Assembly (NCBI RefSeq): GCF_002797435.1
Contig: NZ_PGEN01000001.1
Coordinates: 4,214,501-4,278,500, forward strand
Reading direction: 5' to 3'
DNA length: 64,000 bases
Origin: Sphingomonas koreensis
GTDB taxonomy: Bacteria; Pseudomonadota; Alphaproteobacteria; Sphingomonadales; Sphingomonadaceae
The notes beneath the pieces are model-generated. The model saw only the letters and a program-made list of their open reading frames with translations, searched no databases and was not told the origin of the DNA. Positions 17,213 through 26,335 of this stretch are shown here, piece after piece. Made by a program: the position numbers and the translations under genes. How positions within the stretch are numbered: the first letter of the stretch is position 1; each line of letters begins with the position of its first letter.

Positions 17213-18055
17213 ATGGAGTCACCGCCGCTCCCGCAGCTGATCGTGATTGGAGCCGCCAAAGCGGCGACGACATGGATCGCCCACCAGCTTCGCACCCGGC
17301 CGGACGTCTGCATGCCGGGCCCGGAGCCGCATTATTTCAGCCGCGAGTTCCACCGCGGCGAGGAATGGTATCGATCATTGTTCGCCGACGCCCGGCCCGG
17401 TCAACTCGTCGCGGAGAAGTCCGCCGACTATCTCGCGCATCCCGAAGCGGCGGCACGCATAGCGGCATTGCTCCCGTCGGTCCGGCTGATCGCGCAGCTG
17501 CGCAATCCGGTCGAGCGGGCCTATTCCGACTATTGCATGCTGTTCCGGCGCGGCCAGGTCGATGGCGATATCGACCGTCATCTCGACGGCAGACGCGCGA
17601 CCGAACGGCGTTTCCTCGAGGACGGGCTTTACGGCCGCCACCTGCGCCGCTTCCTCGACCATTTTCCCGCCGCGCAGATGAAGGTGATCCTGCACGACGA
17701 GATCAAGCGCGATCCGGCGGCAGTCGCGGCGGATGTGTTCGATATGCTAGCGCTTCCACCTCAGACGGATAGCGCACGGATCGAGGCGCGTGTGAATGAC
17801 GGCGCTTCGGCGCTGGTTCCGCTTGCGTTGCGGCGATTGCCGACACCCGTAAAACGGCTCGCTGCGCCGTTACGCGGCAATCGCCTGTTCGAAGGAGCGC
17901 GCAGCCTGATCGCGCGCCCGGTCCGCTACCCGCCATTGTCTGACGACACGCGCAGACGGCTGGCCGACTTCTACCGCGACGATATCGAGCAACTTGCGCG
18001 GACGCTCGGGCGTGACCTCGGCGCCTGGACCAGCCCTGTCCAGACCGCGTCATGA
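17213..18055 (+). CDS. PAPS-dependent carbohydrate sulfotransferase-like protein
   Basis: The 280-residue protein has the two PAPS-binding motifs of the sulfotransferase fold. The 5'-phosphosulfate loop is IGAAKAATTW (12-21) and the 3'-phosphate site is RNPVERAYSDY (97-107). It should transfer sulfate from PAPS to a sugar hydroxyl, implying a sulfated polysaccharide. It has no signal peptide, so it would act in the cytoplasm on nucleotide- or lipid-linked sugar. It lies 12 bp after the aminotransferase and overlaps the polymerase start by 4 bp (ATGA). No PAPS synthesis genes are in this window. Confidence 0.87.
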   Translation: MESPPLPQLIVIGAAKAATTWIAHQLRTRPDVCMPGPEPHYFSREFHRGEEWYRSLFADARPGQLVAEKSADYLAHPEAAARIAALLPSVRLIAQLRNPVERAYSDYCMLFRRGQVDGDIDRHLDGRRATERRFLEDGLYGRHLRRFLDHFPAAQMKVILHDEIKRDPAAVAADVFDMLALPPQTDSARIEARVNDGASALVPLALRRLPTPVKRLAAPLRGNRLFEGARSLIARPVRYPPLSDDTRRRLADFYRDDIEQLARTLGRDLGAWTSPVQTAS

Positions 18056-19335
18056 GCTATAGCGATATCGCTTCGTCCGTCTGGGTGGCCGAGGATCAGG
18101 ATCGGACCTCCTATCACCATGCGATGCTGCGGCTGGCGGCGCCCATGCTGCTGCTGGCGGTGTTCCTCTCACCCTATGTCGTCTGGCGGGTGGTGCCGCC
18201 CTATCTGTTCACGCTCAGCGACGCGCTCTTTTGCATCGCCGGGATACTGCTGCTCGCCGGGCGTGGGATCGTGGTCCGCCCGCTGCAGGACTGGTCGGCG
18301 CTCTGGCTTTTGGGACTGGCGGGTCTGCTGCTCGGTTTCTTCATCGGCAGCGTAGTCAATGGCGACCCGCTGCGCTGGATCATCGTCGCCGGCCAATACG
18401 GCTTCGCCTTCGCGTTGCTGCCTGCGCTGCTGCTGCGCGAGCGGCGGCGATCGCTGATTCTTGCGGTGATGGCGCTGATCGCTGGCGTCGCCGCGATGGA
18501 GCTGTTCGGGACCATCGTCTATTATGCCACCGACGCGTCGCACGAGCAGGCCAGGCACTTCGGCTTCGAGTTCATCACCGGAGCGCAGCGGCTGGGCGCG
18601 TTCATGGCGGACGCGAACTGGAACGCAGCGATGATCGCGATGACGACGCCCTTCGTCCTCTACCTTGCGCGGATCGGACAGCTGAAGCTGCCTGTCGCCT
18701 TTGCCATTCTGGGGATCTTCGGATCGGGGCTGTTGCTGTCGGGTTCCTTCACCGGCTTCGCGAGCACCGCGGTGGGAGCGCTGGCTTTCCTGCTGCTCGA
18801 CTGGGGAAGACGGTCGATCGGCATGCTGATCGGTATCGTCGCGCTTGCGAGCGCCATGACCGCCACCGGAATCGCGCTTCCCGCGACCTTCCAGAACCGC
18901 GTAGCGACCGCGCTCGTGCAGGGCGACATCAGCCAGGCGGGGACGTTCGCCGGGCGGATGGAACTGGTGCGCGAGGCGTGGAACATCGTCGGCGACACGA
19001 CGCTGGTCGGCCTTGGCGTCGATCAGTATCGCGTCGTCAGCATCGATCGCGCGCCGGTTCACAACATCTATCTGCTCGCCTGGGCTGAAGGGGGGCTCTT
19101 GTCCCTGTTCGGCTGGCTGCTGATGATGCTTGTGCCGGTGTCGGTCGCGATACGGCGTTTCGCGACGGACCGTGCGGCCGCCGCATTGCTGATTGCGGTG
19201 ACATTGTCGTTCCTGATCTTCTCCAACGCGGCGCCGCACATGTACGCGCGCAGTTGGGTGGTACCGCTGATCCTAGCGCTCGGCATTGCGCTGACGCGTC
19301 CTGCAGGCGCAAACGGGCCAGTCCCGTCGAGCTAA
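18052..19335 (+). CDS. Wzy-type polysaccharide polymerase / O-antigen ligase family
   Basis: The 427-residue inner-membrane protein has 10 to 12 hydrophobic segments and a large periplasmic loop ending near GLGVDQYRVVS...HNIYLLAWAEGG. This His-Asn signature is typical of the Wzy/O-antigen ligase family. It should polymerise lipid-linked repeat units in the periplasm. The start overlaps the sulfotransferase stop by 4 bp. Polymerase and ligase cannot be separated from sequence alone. The neighbouring Wza-type exporter and Wzc-like protein favour the polymerase role. Confidence 0.83.
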   Translation: MSYSDIASSVWVAEDQDRTSYHHAMLRLAAPMLLLAVFLSPYVVWRVVPPYLFTLSDALFCIAGILLLAGRGIVVRPLQDWSALWLLGLAGLLLGFFIGSVVNGDPLRWIIVAGQYGFAFALLPALLLRERRRSLILAVMALIAGVAAMELFGTIVYYATDASHEQARHFGFEFITGAQRLGAFMADANWNAAMIAMTTPFVLYLARIGQLKLPVAFAILGIFGSGLLLSGSFTGFASTAVGALAFLLLDWGRRSIGMLIGIVALASAMTATGIALPATFQNRVATALVQGDISQAGTFAGRMELVREAWNIVGDTTLVGLGVDQYRVVSIDRAPVHNIYLLAWAEGGLLSLFGWLLMMLVPVSVAIRRFATDRAAAALLIAVTLSFLIFSNAAPHMYARSWVVPLILALGIALTRPAGANGPVPSS

Positions 19336-19424
19336 TCCCTTTGGGGCGCGGGCTGCCCACCATGCGTTCACCATCGGACAGGTTCAGGCGGTAAACTCGT
19401 GCGGCATCTTGAAGGGGAACCGAC

Positions 19425-19985
19425 GTGAACCGCCGAATGCTATTGAGTGGGGTGCTGGCACTGCCCGTGGCTGCGTGCGCGGGGGCCTATTCCGATCTTC
19501 CGATCGCAACCGCCGGACCGGCCGACCGCTACACATTGGGACCGGGCGATTCGATCAAGATCGCAGTCTATGGCTTCGACGCGATGGCGGGGAGCTACAC
19601 CGTCAGCGACGCCGGAACCATCTCGCTCCCGATGGTAAGTACGCTGAGCGTCGCCGGCAAGTCGGCCCCTGAGCTCGAGGCCGAAATCGCGGCCGTGCTG
19701 CGCACACGCGATCTCGCGCCGAACGCCAATGTCAGCGTGCAGGTCGAGAAATACCGTCCCTTCTACATTCTGGGGGAAGTGCAGCGACCCGGCCAATATC
19801 CTTATGTGCCGGGGATGACGGTGCTGACCGCGGTTTCGATCGCGGGCGGCTACACCTTCCGCGCCAACAAGCGTGTCGCCGGGGTCGAGCGGATGAGCGG
19901 CACCGCGCGGAGCAAGGCACGGCTCGACGCGGATTCGTCGATCCAACCGGGCGACACCATCGTCATTCCCGAAGCCTGGTTCTGA
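19425..19985 (+). CDS. Wza-type outer-membrane polysaccharide export lipoprotein
   Basis: The 186-residue protein starts at a GTG (19425) with AAGGGG about 8 nt upstream. It has a lipoprotein signal with lipobox VAAC (Cys18). A Poly_export domain follows (YTLGPGDSIKIAVYGF, GTISLPMV), then an SLBB domain (FYILGEVQRPGQYPYVPG). It should form the outer-membrane pore that works with the Wzc-like protein. At 186 residues it is shorter than E. coli Wza and lacks the extra C-terminal domains, as in many alphaproteobacterial exporters. The 89-bp gap before it shows no strong terminator. Confidence 0.92.
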   Translation: MNRRMLLSGVLALPVAACAGAYSDLPIATAGPADRYTLGPGDSIKIAVYGFDAMAGSYTVSDAGTISLPMVSTLSVAGKSAPELEAEIAAVLRTRDLAPNANVSVQVEKYRPFYILGEVQRPGQYPYVPGMTVLTAVSIAGGYTFRANKRVAGVERMSGTARSKARLDADSSIQPGDTIVIPEAWF

Positions 19986-19995
19986 GGGACGGGCG

Positions 19996-21261
19996 GTGGC
20001 GAAGCGCCGAACCGCCCCGGCGATGCGCCCGTGTGCGGTGCGTTGCGGGGCATTTCCGCTGATCGCGGTCCTGCTGGCGGCGCCGCCGGTCGCGGACGCG
20101 CAGCAGGTACAGCGCGGAGCTTCGCCGCTCGATCTTCCGCGGCCGGGATATGAACGCCGCACGACCCGCATCGGCCCGGCCGAGGTGCGGATCGATGTCG
20201 AGGTCGCCGCGCTCTACGACACCAATGTCTATGCGACATCGACTGCAACAACAGGCGACGCTGCGATGGTCGCGCGCCCGCGTGTCGCGATCGACTGGCG
20301 TGGCGCAAATGCCGAGCTTCATGGTGAAGCCTATGCCGATATACGACGCTACCTCGATCAGGGGAGGGAGAGCGCGAGCCGCTTCGGTGCCGCCCTGTCC
20401 GGGCAGATAGCGCCGGCCGCAGGGCACGTCCTTTCCGGCGAGATGCGGTTCGACCGGGATATCGAGAGCCGGGCCGATCCGGAAGCGCGGGCAAGCATCC
20501 TGCTTCCACCGCGCAAGATCAACATTCTGGCCGGCGAGATTGGCTACACGCTCACCGGGACCCGGCTCGGGCTCAATCTGACGGGCGGCGTCCAGAAGCT
20601 CGATTTTCTGGATCCCAATGAACAGGATCGCGACTTCACCAGCTGGCGAGGCTCGGCGCGCGCCACGTGGCGGCCGGCGGCGCCGGTCGCGTTCTTTGCC
20701 GAGGCCTATATCAATCGCCGCAATTTCCGCACCGCGGTCGATCTGAGCGGCATCAACCGCGATGCGACGACCTATGGCTTGATCGCGGGCGTCAGCCGCG
20801 AGGTGAGCCCGCGGCTGCGGGGCCGGATCGGCGCCGGCGTCTTCCGCTTCGATCCCGACGACGGGGCACTCGGCGGCTATACCGGCTTTGCGCTGAGCGG
20901 CGACGTCAGCTGGAACCCCCGCGCTCGGACCGCAGTGACGGCACAGCTCTTTCGCGGTGACGTCGCGACCGCACGCGCTGGATCGAGCGGACGGACCGAC
21001 ACGCGCGTCGCGCTGACGATCGACCAGGAGGCCTATCATAATGTGCTGCTCCATGGACGCGCAGGCTGGACGCAAAGCCGTTATCGCGGGGTGGGCGCCG
21101 ACACGCTGAACACATGGAGCCTGGCAGCGGAAGGGGAGTATCTGGTCAACCGAACCTTCTCGCTCTTTGTCGGCGTCAACTATGCGCGGCGCACCGCTCG
21201 CGACCGTCTCGACCGCTTCTCCCGCGCCCAGCTGCAGGCCGGGATCAGGGCACGTTTTTGA
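19996..21261 (+). CDS. outer-membrane beta-barrel protein of the exopolysaccharide locus (BBP2-like)
   Basis: The 421-residue protein has a basic N-terminus and a signal sequence ending near VADAQQ (about residue 36). A long alternating hydrophobic/polar pattern of beta strands follows, ending in the terminal Phe (GIRARF), the usual barrel-recognition signal. It resembles the putative beta-barrel porin 2 family often encoded beside polysaccharide export genes. A role in moving or anchoring polymer at the outer membrane is inferred. The start is a GTG 10 bp after the exporter stop, preceded by GGGACGGG. Confidence 0.75.
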   Translation: MAKRRTAPAMRPCAVRCGAFPLIAVLLAAPPVADAQQVQRGASPLDLPRPGYERRTTRIGPAEVRIDVEVAALYDTNVYATSTATTGDAAMVARPRVAIDWRGANAELHGEAYADIRRYLDQGRESASRFGAALSGQIAPAAGHVLSGEMRFDRDIESRADPEARASILLPPRKINILAGEIGYTLTGTRLGLNLTGGVQKLDFLDPNEQDRDFTSWRGSARATWRPAAPVAFFAEAYINRRNFRTAVDLSGINRDATTYGLIAGVSREVSPRLRGRIGAGVFRFDPDDGALGGYTGFALSGDVSWNPRARTAVTAQLFRGDVATARAGSSGRTDTRVALTIDQEAYHNVLLHGRAGWTQSRYRGVGADTLNTWSLAAEGEYLVNRTFSLFVGVNYARRTARDRLDRFSRAQLQAGIRARF

Positions 21262-21269
21262 GGGCCGTC

Positions 21270-22688
21270 ATGCGTGCGCTCCGGCCGCTGCAGGTTTGTC
21301 ACCATCCTATCCGCGACCGTGGGCGTATCGGTATCGCGCTGCTGGCGGTCGCCTTGTCCTGCTCGACGACGGGAGCATGTCAGGAGGCGGATGAGGACGA
21401 ACCGGCGGCCGATCAGCCGCTCGCCCCGGTCGCTCGACAGGACCGGCCTGCCTTTCCGGGGGCGGAGGGGCATGGCCGTTTCGCCCGCGGAGGACGCGAC
21501 GGGCGGATCATCCCGGTCACCACGCTGGCCGACGAAGGCGCAGGATCGCTGCGCGCGTGCATCGACGCGGCGGGGCCGCGCGTCTGCGTGTTCCGCGTGG
21601 CAGGCGTGATCCGCTATGTCCGCGAACGCCCGGTCATCGTGCATCCCTATCTCACGATCGCCGGCGAGACGGCGCCCGGCGATGGTATTCTGATCACCCA
21701 TTCGGGGGGCAAACTCGCCTTCACGCCGCTCGTCATCAAGAACACGCACGATGTCGTGATCCGCCATATCCGCGTCCGCACGGACCTGCGCGGCGAGCAG
21801 CGCGGCGCCAATAGCGGGTTCATCATCGAGAACAGCCGCAACGTCATCCTCGATCATGTCAGCGCGTCCTGGGCATTGGACGAGAATGTCGGCGGCTACG
21901 GCGCCAATGACACGATCACCATTTCCTGGTCGATCTTCGCCGAGGGCGTGCCGCGGCACGACAAGTGCGCGCTGCTGTCGAGCGACCCCAGGGGGCCGCA
22001 GCGGCTTAGCTTCGTGCGGAACCTCTGCGCACATAATGGCGATCGCAATCCGGATGTGAACTTCCCGCCCGGCTCCTGCGTCGAGGTGATCAACAACGTG
22101 CTGTACAATGCCAGCTCGCAGTTCACCGAAGTGTGGGAGAGCTATGGCGGCACCCCGGCGAACATCGTCGGCAACTATTACCGCCAGGGGCCGAGCACGG
22201 CAGGGCGCGCCTATGCGATCGACCGACCGCTGGTCGCCTCCACCGGCAGAGCGCGCATCTACCAGGCGGGGAATGTGATCGACGGCGATCGCGTGACCTT
22301 TGCGCCGATCGCCGCCGAAGCGTTCGTCGACAAGCCTGTCTGCCCGCTCGAAAGCGCGGTGCTCGATGCGCGGACTGCCTATTTGCGGGTGCTTGAGGGA
22401 GCAGGGGCGTTTCCGCACGACAGCGTCGATGCGCGGATCGTGGACGAGGTGCGGACACGCGGCGGCAGGATCGGCCGCGACAATCGCGTGCTGCCGGCGC
22501 TGCAGAGCGGCGCGCCCTATGCCGATGCGGACGGCGACGGTATGTCTGACGCGTGGGAGCGCCGCCGCGGTCTCGATCCGAAGCGCAACGATGGCTGGAG
22601 CGATGCGGACGGCAATGGCTGGGACAATCTCGAAGAGTTCCTCAACCATGCGCATCGCGCGCGGCTGGCCGGCCGGCGCGTGCGATAG
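21270..22688 (+). CDS. secreted PL1-like polysaccharide lyase with calcium-binding tail
   Basis: The 472-residue protein begins with a signal sequence (hydrophobic IGIALLAVALSC, about 20-32). A right-handed beta-helix of the pectate lyase family 1 type follows: AFPGAEGHGRFARGG, GSLRACIDAAGPRVCVFRVAG, VIRHIRVR and ILDHVSASWALDEN. The C-terminus has two Asp-rich loops (DADGDGMSDAWE and DADGNGWDNLEE) typical of calcium-binding tails in PL1 proteins. The ATG at 21270 has AGGG upstream and sits 8 bp after the barrel gene. As the last gene of the export operon it may trim or release the polymer made here. The true substrate is unknown. Confidence 0.85.
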   Translation: MRALRPLQVCHHPIRDRGRIGIALLAVALSCSTTGACQEADEDEPAADQPLAPVARQDRPAFPGAEGHGRFARGGRDGRIIPVTTLADEGAGSLRACIDAAGPRVCVFRVAGVIRYVRERPVIVHPYLTIAGETAPGDGILITHSGGKLAFTPLVIKNTHDVVIRHIRVRTDLRGEQRGANSGFIIENSRNVILDHVSASWALDENVGGYGANDTITISWSIFAEGVPRHDKCALLSSDPRGPQRLSFVRNLCAHNGDRNPDVNFPPGSCVEVINNVLYNASSQFTEVWESYGGTPANIVGNYYRQGPSTAGRAYAIDRPLVASTGRARIYQAGNVIDGDRVTFAPIAAEAFVDKPVCPLESAVLDARTAYLRVLEGAGAFPHDSVDARIVDEVRTRGGRIGRDNRVLPALQSGAPYADADGDGMSDAWERRRGLDPKRNDGWSDADGNGWDNLEEFLNHAHRARLAGRRVR

Positions 22689-22700
22689 CCGCTTGCGGTC

Positions 22701-23549
22701 CTATCCGCCGCCGAGTTCCAGGACGAGCGCTTCGACTTCGGACCCCGTACCAAAGCGCTCGACGACCGAGAGCCGCATGGCGTCGTCCATCCGGAACAGC
22801 GTGCCGCGATGATCGGCCGCGCCGTGGGTCCGCAGGACGAGCAGCCAGGCGCCGGGGCCGGAGAGATAGGCGATGGCGTTGGCGACCGCGGCGCGCAGCA
22901 CCGCAGGTTCGAAATAATGCCGGTTCAGCAGATTGGCCGCACGCACCAGGTCGAACCGTCCGATCAAGGCCTCGTTGCGCTGCGTAATGTCATCCTCCCG
23001 CCACTGGAAGGCTCCCGATCGCCGCAGGCGCGGGGTGAGAAGTGCCACTTCCAGTCCGTCACCTGCGGCGGCGTGCGCAATGGCGGGGTCGCGCAGACGC
23101 CATTCGACCAGCGCACGTGCCAGCGCCATGCCGGTCCAGCGGTCAAGCCGCCGTTCCCATGGCCGGATGGCGCGGCCTAGCACCTCATATTGCAGCACAT
23201 GTCCGCACGGCTCGACAAGTGCCCGGCATCCGTGCGGAAGCGGGACGAGCCGTGCCCGCACCGACCGGTCGGTGCCCGTGACACGCGCCGGATGACCGGC
23301 TGCTCGCAGCGCCGTCATCAGTTCGAGGGTGGTGACGCCGGACGAGATGCCGAGGTCGAGCACGGTATCGACACGGCAATTATGGTTCGCGAGCGCCGCG
23401 ATCAGCGCGGCATCGACCCCGGCAAGCCGGGACGCCCCGGTTCGCTTGAACGTGTTGTTCGCGGTCTTGAGCAGCCCGAAGAAGCGCGCTTCGTCGCGGG
23501 GGGTGATGTCTTCCGGGGCAGCGGAGAAGAACGCGCTTGCACGATGCAT
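22701..23549 (-). CDS. class I SAM-dependent methyltransferase-like protein
   Basis: The protein is about 282 residues from ATG 23549. It has a SAM-binding motif I (DTVLDLGISSGVTTLEL) near residues 63-79 and a later acidic motif (RVTGTDRS). A C-terminal region follows with FDLVRAANLLNRHYF and a strand-helix pattern of Rossmann methyltransferases. The N-terminal part (SAAPEDITPRDEARFF) fits a short helical cap. The frame stays open upstream; an ATG at 23690 is possible but has no good Shine-Dalgarno. It is convergent with the lyase and divergent from the GT-C gene. The target (sugar, lipid or protein) is unclear. Confidence 0.7.
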   Translation of the reverse strand: MHRASAFFSAAPEDITPRDEARFFGLLKTANNTFKRTGASRLAGVDAALIAALANHNCRVDTVLDLGISSGVTTLELMTALRAAGHPARVTGTDRSVRARLVPLPHGCRALVEPCGHVLQYEVLGRAIRPWERRLDRWTGMALARALVEWRLRDPAIAHAAAGDGLEVALLTPRLRRSGAFQWREDDITQRNEALIGRFDLVRAANLLNRHYFEPAVLRAAVANAIAYLSGPGAWLLVLRTHGAADHRGTLFRMDDAMRLSVVERFGTGSEVEALVLELGGG

Positions 23550-23714
23550 CCTGGCTGAGCTCCCGCATGGTTTCCTGCCGCAGCAGTGCGGCGCATGCTC
23601 CGGTGTAGCACCGGCACGCGCCGTAGAGAGCGGAACGGTCGGGGTACTCCTCCTGCCCACCGGCGCGCGCGGACGCGTCAGGCTATCCATGGTGTCGCAG
23701 CAACCGGGGACAAG

Positions 23715-25328
23715 ATGATGCTGAAGACCGATTTTCATGAAGCATCGGGCTTTCGCGACACGCCGCGAACCGGCGCACTGGATCGTTCGTGGCGTTTCGC
23801 AGCGCTGGCGGGATGCGGGCTGTGCCTGTTGGCGGTGTTTGCGCGGATCATGACCTATCCGATGCAGCATGACGAGCAATTCTACATCGCCGCCGGAGTC
23901 CTGTTCGATCGCTACCCGCTCTATTCGGGGATCGGGTTCAGCCACCTTCCCAACATCGCGCTGCTCTTCGCGGGCGCATTCGCGCTGCTCGGCGACGCTC
24001 ATTACCTGCTCATCGGCCGCCTTCTGGTCTTTGCCGCGTGGGCGGGAACCTGTGCTGTCTTGCTGCTGATCGCGCGCAGCTATGTGCGAAGCGTGCCGAT
24101 CGGCGGATTGATGCTCGCGCTGCTCGCGCTCAATCCGATGCTGCTCAATGCGACGGGGATGACCGCGACCAACAACTTCCTTCCAGTACCCTTCATGCTG
24201 TTCGGCCTGTATCTGTTCCTCCGCGCGGCGGACCGTGACATGCCGTCACCAGTGCTGGCGCTGGCGAGCGGGTTTGTGCTGGCCATGGGGGCGGGCTTCA
24301 AGGCGAACTACCTGCTGTTCCTGGTCCCCTTTGCAGCCGCGGCGCTGCTGGTACCGCGAACCCTGCCGTTCCGCAGCCGCTTGCTCCGCATCGCGTTGCC
24401 GCTTCTGGCGGGCGGGGTGATCGGCGGCCTCCCGTCCATTCTCTATGCGCTGAGCGACGCGGAGGGTTTCGTCGCCCATGTGGTGAATGCGCATCGTGGT
24501 CCGCAGCTCGCTTACTGGGCGGCGCATGCGGACCCCAATGATCCGAAGGTGATCGGGATCGCCGACAAGCTGCTGCTCGCGCATCGCCTGTGGCTGTCCG
24601 GGGTCACGATGCTCATCCTCGTGCTGCTGCTGACATTGGCGGGGATCGCTGTCATGCGGCGACGGACATTCGTGCTGCGCTGGCCGCTCCTCCTCACCGG
24701 CAGCCTCGCGGCGATCGGCATGGTGATCTCGTTCGTGCCCAGCCCTGCCTTCCCGCAATATTTCACACCACCGCTGCCCTTCGCGGTGGTGCTGACGGGC
24801 CTGTTGTTCGGATCGCTCGATACGCAGGGGCGGGATATCGCCAGGCCAGTGCTTGCGGCAGTGCTGGGATTGACGCTGGTCACCGGCGCGCCGCAGCTGC
24901 TGCCGTCGCTCGCGGGGCTCGTCAGGCCCGGCGGATGGACAGGCGTTCAAGTGGCACGCGACGGGCGTGCGATCGCTGCGCTGGTCGGGGAGCGATCGCC
25001 CGCTGGCCCCGTCGCGACAGTCTCGCCGATCCACGCGCTGGAAGGGCATCTGCCCATCTATCCGCAGTTCGCGCTCGGGCCGTTCATCGTCCGGGCCGCA
25101 CCTTGGATCCCGGCGGAGGATCGCCGCCACTACGCCTATTTCATCACGCCCAACGCGGTTCCGGCGCTGCTCGGCAGTGAGCCCCCGTCGGCGATCCTGA
25201 CCGGTATGGAGGGAGCCAACGATGCCCCGTTCGACAGCTTCGCGAAGTCGCGCGGCTACCGGGAAATCCCGTTGTCGCTGAAGAAGGCGGAGGATGCGGA
25301 GCGAGTCCGCCTCTATCTGGCGCCCTGA
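23715..25328 (+). CDS. GT-C fold (ArnT/PMT-like) membrane glycosyltransferase
   Basis: The 537-residue protein has about 10 to 12 membrane helices. The acidic motif of GT39/ArnT-like enzymes lies in the first periplasmic loop (YPMQHDEQFYIAAG). A second loop signature (HLPNIALLFAGAF) is followed by a long soluble C-terminal periplasmic part. Such enzymes take a sugar from an undecaprenyl-phosphate donor and attach it on the periplasmic face. The matching donor synthase is probably the GT2 gene that converges on it (16-bp tail-to-tail overlap). ATG 23715 has GGGGA just upstream; the longer open frame covers the divergent methyltransferase promoter region. Confidence 0.82.
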   Translation: MMLKTDFHEASGFRDTPRTGALDRSWRFAALAGCGLCLLAVFARIMTYPMQHDEQFYIAAGVLFDRYPLYSGIGFSHLPNIALLFAGAFALLGDAHYLLIGRLLVFAAWAGTCAVLLLIARSYVRSVPIGGLMLALLALNPMLLNATGMTATNNFLPVPFMLFGLYLFLRAADRDMPSPVLALASGFVLAMGAGFKANYLLFLVPFAAAALLVPRTLPFRSRLLRIALPLLAGGVIGGLPSILYALSDAEGFVAHVVNAHRGPQLAYWAAHADPNDPKVIGIADKLLLAHRLWLSGVTMLILVLLLTLAGIAVMRRRTFVLRWPLLLTGSLAAIGMVISFVPSPAFPQYFTPPLPFAVVLTGLLFGSLDTQGRDIARPVLAAVLGLTLVTGAPQLLPSLAGLVRPGGWTGVQVARDGRAIAALVGERSPAGPVATVSPIHALEGHLPIYPQFALGPFIVRAAPWIPAEDRRHYAYFITPNAVPALLGSEPPSAILTGMEGANDAPFDSFAKSRGYREIPLSLKKAEDAERVRLYLAP

Positions 25329-26335
25329 TCGGCGGTGCGCGCACGACCCAGCGTTGGGCGCGCCGGGTCCGGCTTGCTCACCGGGCGGAGGGGGCGGGGA
25401 GCCGCGTGCCCGATCTCGGCCTCCACGATCGGTGTCGGCCGTGCTTTGACCTGCCGGAAGATGCGGCCGAGATACTCGCCGATGATCCCGAGGAAGATCG
25501 CGTTGAGCGTGATCCCCATCAGCAGCAGCATCGTGGTCGTCGCGAAACCGGCGGGCCAATGCTGGCCGAAGACCAGCCGTCCGGCGAGATAGATAAGGGT
25601 GAGGAGGAAGGTGGCGATACCGATCACCAGCCCGGTGATCGACGCGACGCGGAGCGGGACCAGCGAGTGGTTGAGGATCGCGTCGAGCGCCATGCCCAGC
25701 ATCTTGCTGAGCGGGAACTTGCTCTGCCCTGCGACGCGTGCTTCGCGGTCATAAGGCAGCCCGACCTGTGAGAATCCCATCGCGCTGATCAGGCCGCGTA
25801 GATAGGGGCTGGTATCGTTGACCTTGCGCAGCTCGATCAGGATGCACGCATCGACAAGCCGGAATTCCCCTGCGTCGCGCGGCAGATCGTCGTCGCTCAG
25901 CATCCGCATGCCGGCATAGAAGGCCCGGCGGAGCTGCGCGGTGACGAATCCGTCGGGAAGCGAGCGGCGGATACCGTAGACGACCTGATGCCCTTGCCGC
26001 CAGCGCGCGAGCATCTCGGGGATCAGCTCTGGCGGGTCCTGGAGGTCGCAATCGATCTGAACGGCGCAGGCGCCACGGGCCCGCTGATAGCCGACCAGCA
26101 GCGAGCGCTGATAGCCGTTGTTGCGGGAGAGACGCACGACACGGACGCGCGGATCGCCGGCGGCGATCTCCTGCAGAAGCGGGAAGGTCGCGTCGGTCGA
26201 GTGATTGTCCATGAAGATCAGCTCGAGCGAATAGTCCGGCAGCGTCCGGAACACCTCGACGATGCTCCGATAGGCACGCTCGACCGTGGCCTCTTCGTTG
26301 AAGGCGGGAACGATGACGGAGACCAGATCGGTCAT
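25313..26335 (-). CDS. GT2 polyprenyl-phosphate glycosyltransferase (GtrB/ArnC-like)
   Basis: The 340-residue protein has an N-terminal GT-A domain (VSVIVPAFNEEATVERAY, FMDNHSTDAT and the metal-binding QIDCDLQDPPE). Two C-terminal membrane helices lie about 228-300, the second ending in GIIGEYLGRIFRQVK. This is the GtrB/ArnC/DPM1 architecture that charges undecaprenyl phosphate with a sugar. It is the last gene of the CDP-sugar operon and overlaps the SDR gene by 4 bp (ATGA), so its donor is probably the modified CDP-sugar. A Pro/Arg-rich tail of about 30 residues follows. The convergent GT-C gene would be its partner. Confidence 0.88.
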   Translation of the reverse strand: MTDLVSVIVPAFNEEATVERAYRSIVEVFRTLPDYSLELIFMDNHSTDATFPLLQEIAAGDPRVRVVRLSRNNGYQRSLLVGYQRARGACAVQIDCDLQDPPELIPEMLARWRQGHQVVYGIRRSLPDGFVTAQLRRAFYAGMRMLSDDDLPRDAGEFRLVDACILIELRKVNDTSPYLRGLISAMGFSQVGLPYDREARVAGQSKFPLSKMLGMALDAILNHSLVPLRVASITGLVIGIATFLLTLIYLAGRLVFGQHWPAGFATTTMLLLMGITLNAIFLGIIGEYLGRIFRQVKARPTPIVEAEIGHAAPRPLRPVSKPDPARPTLGRARTADQGAR

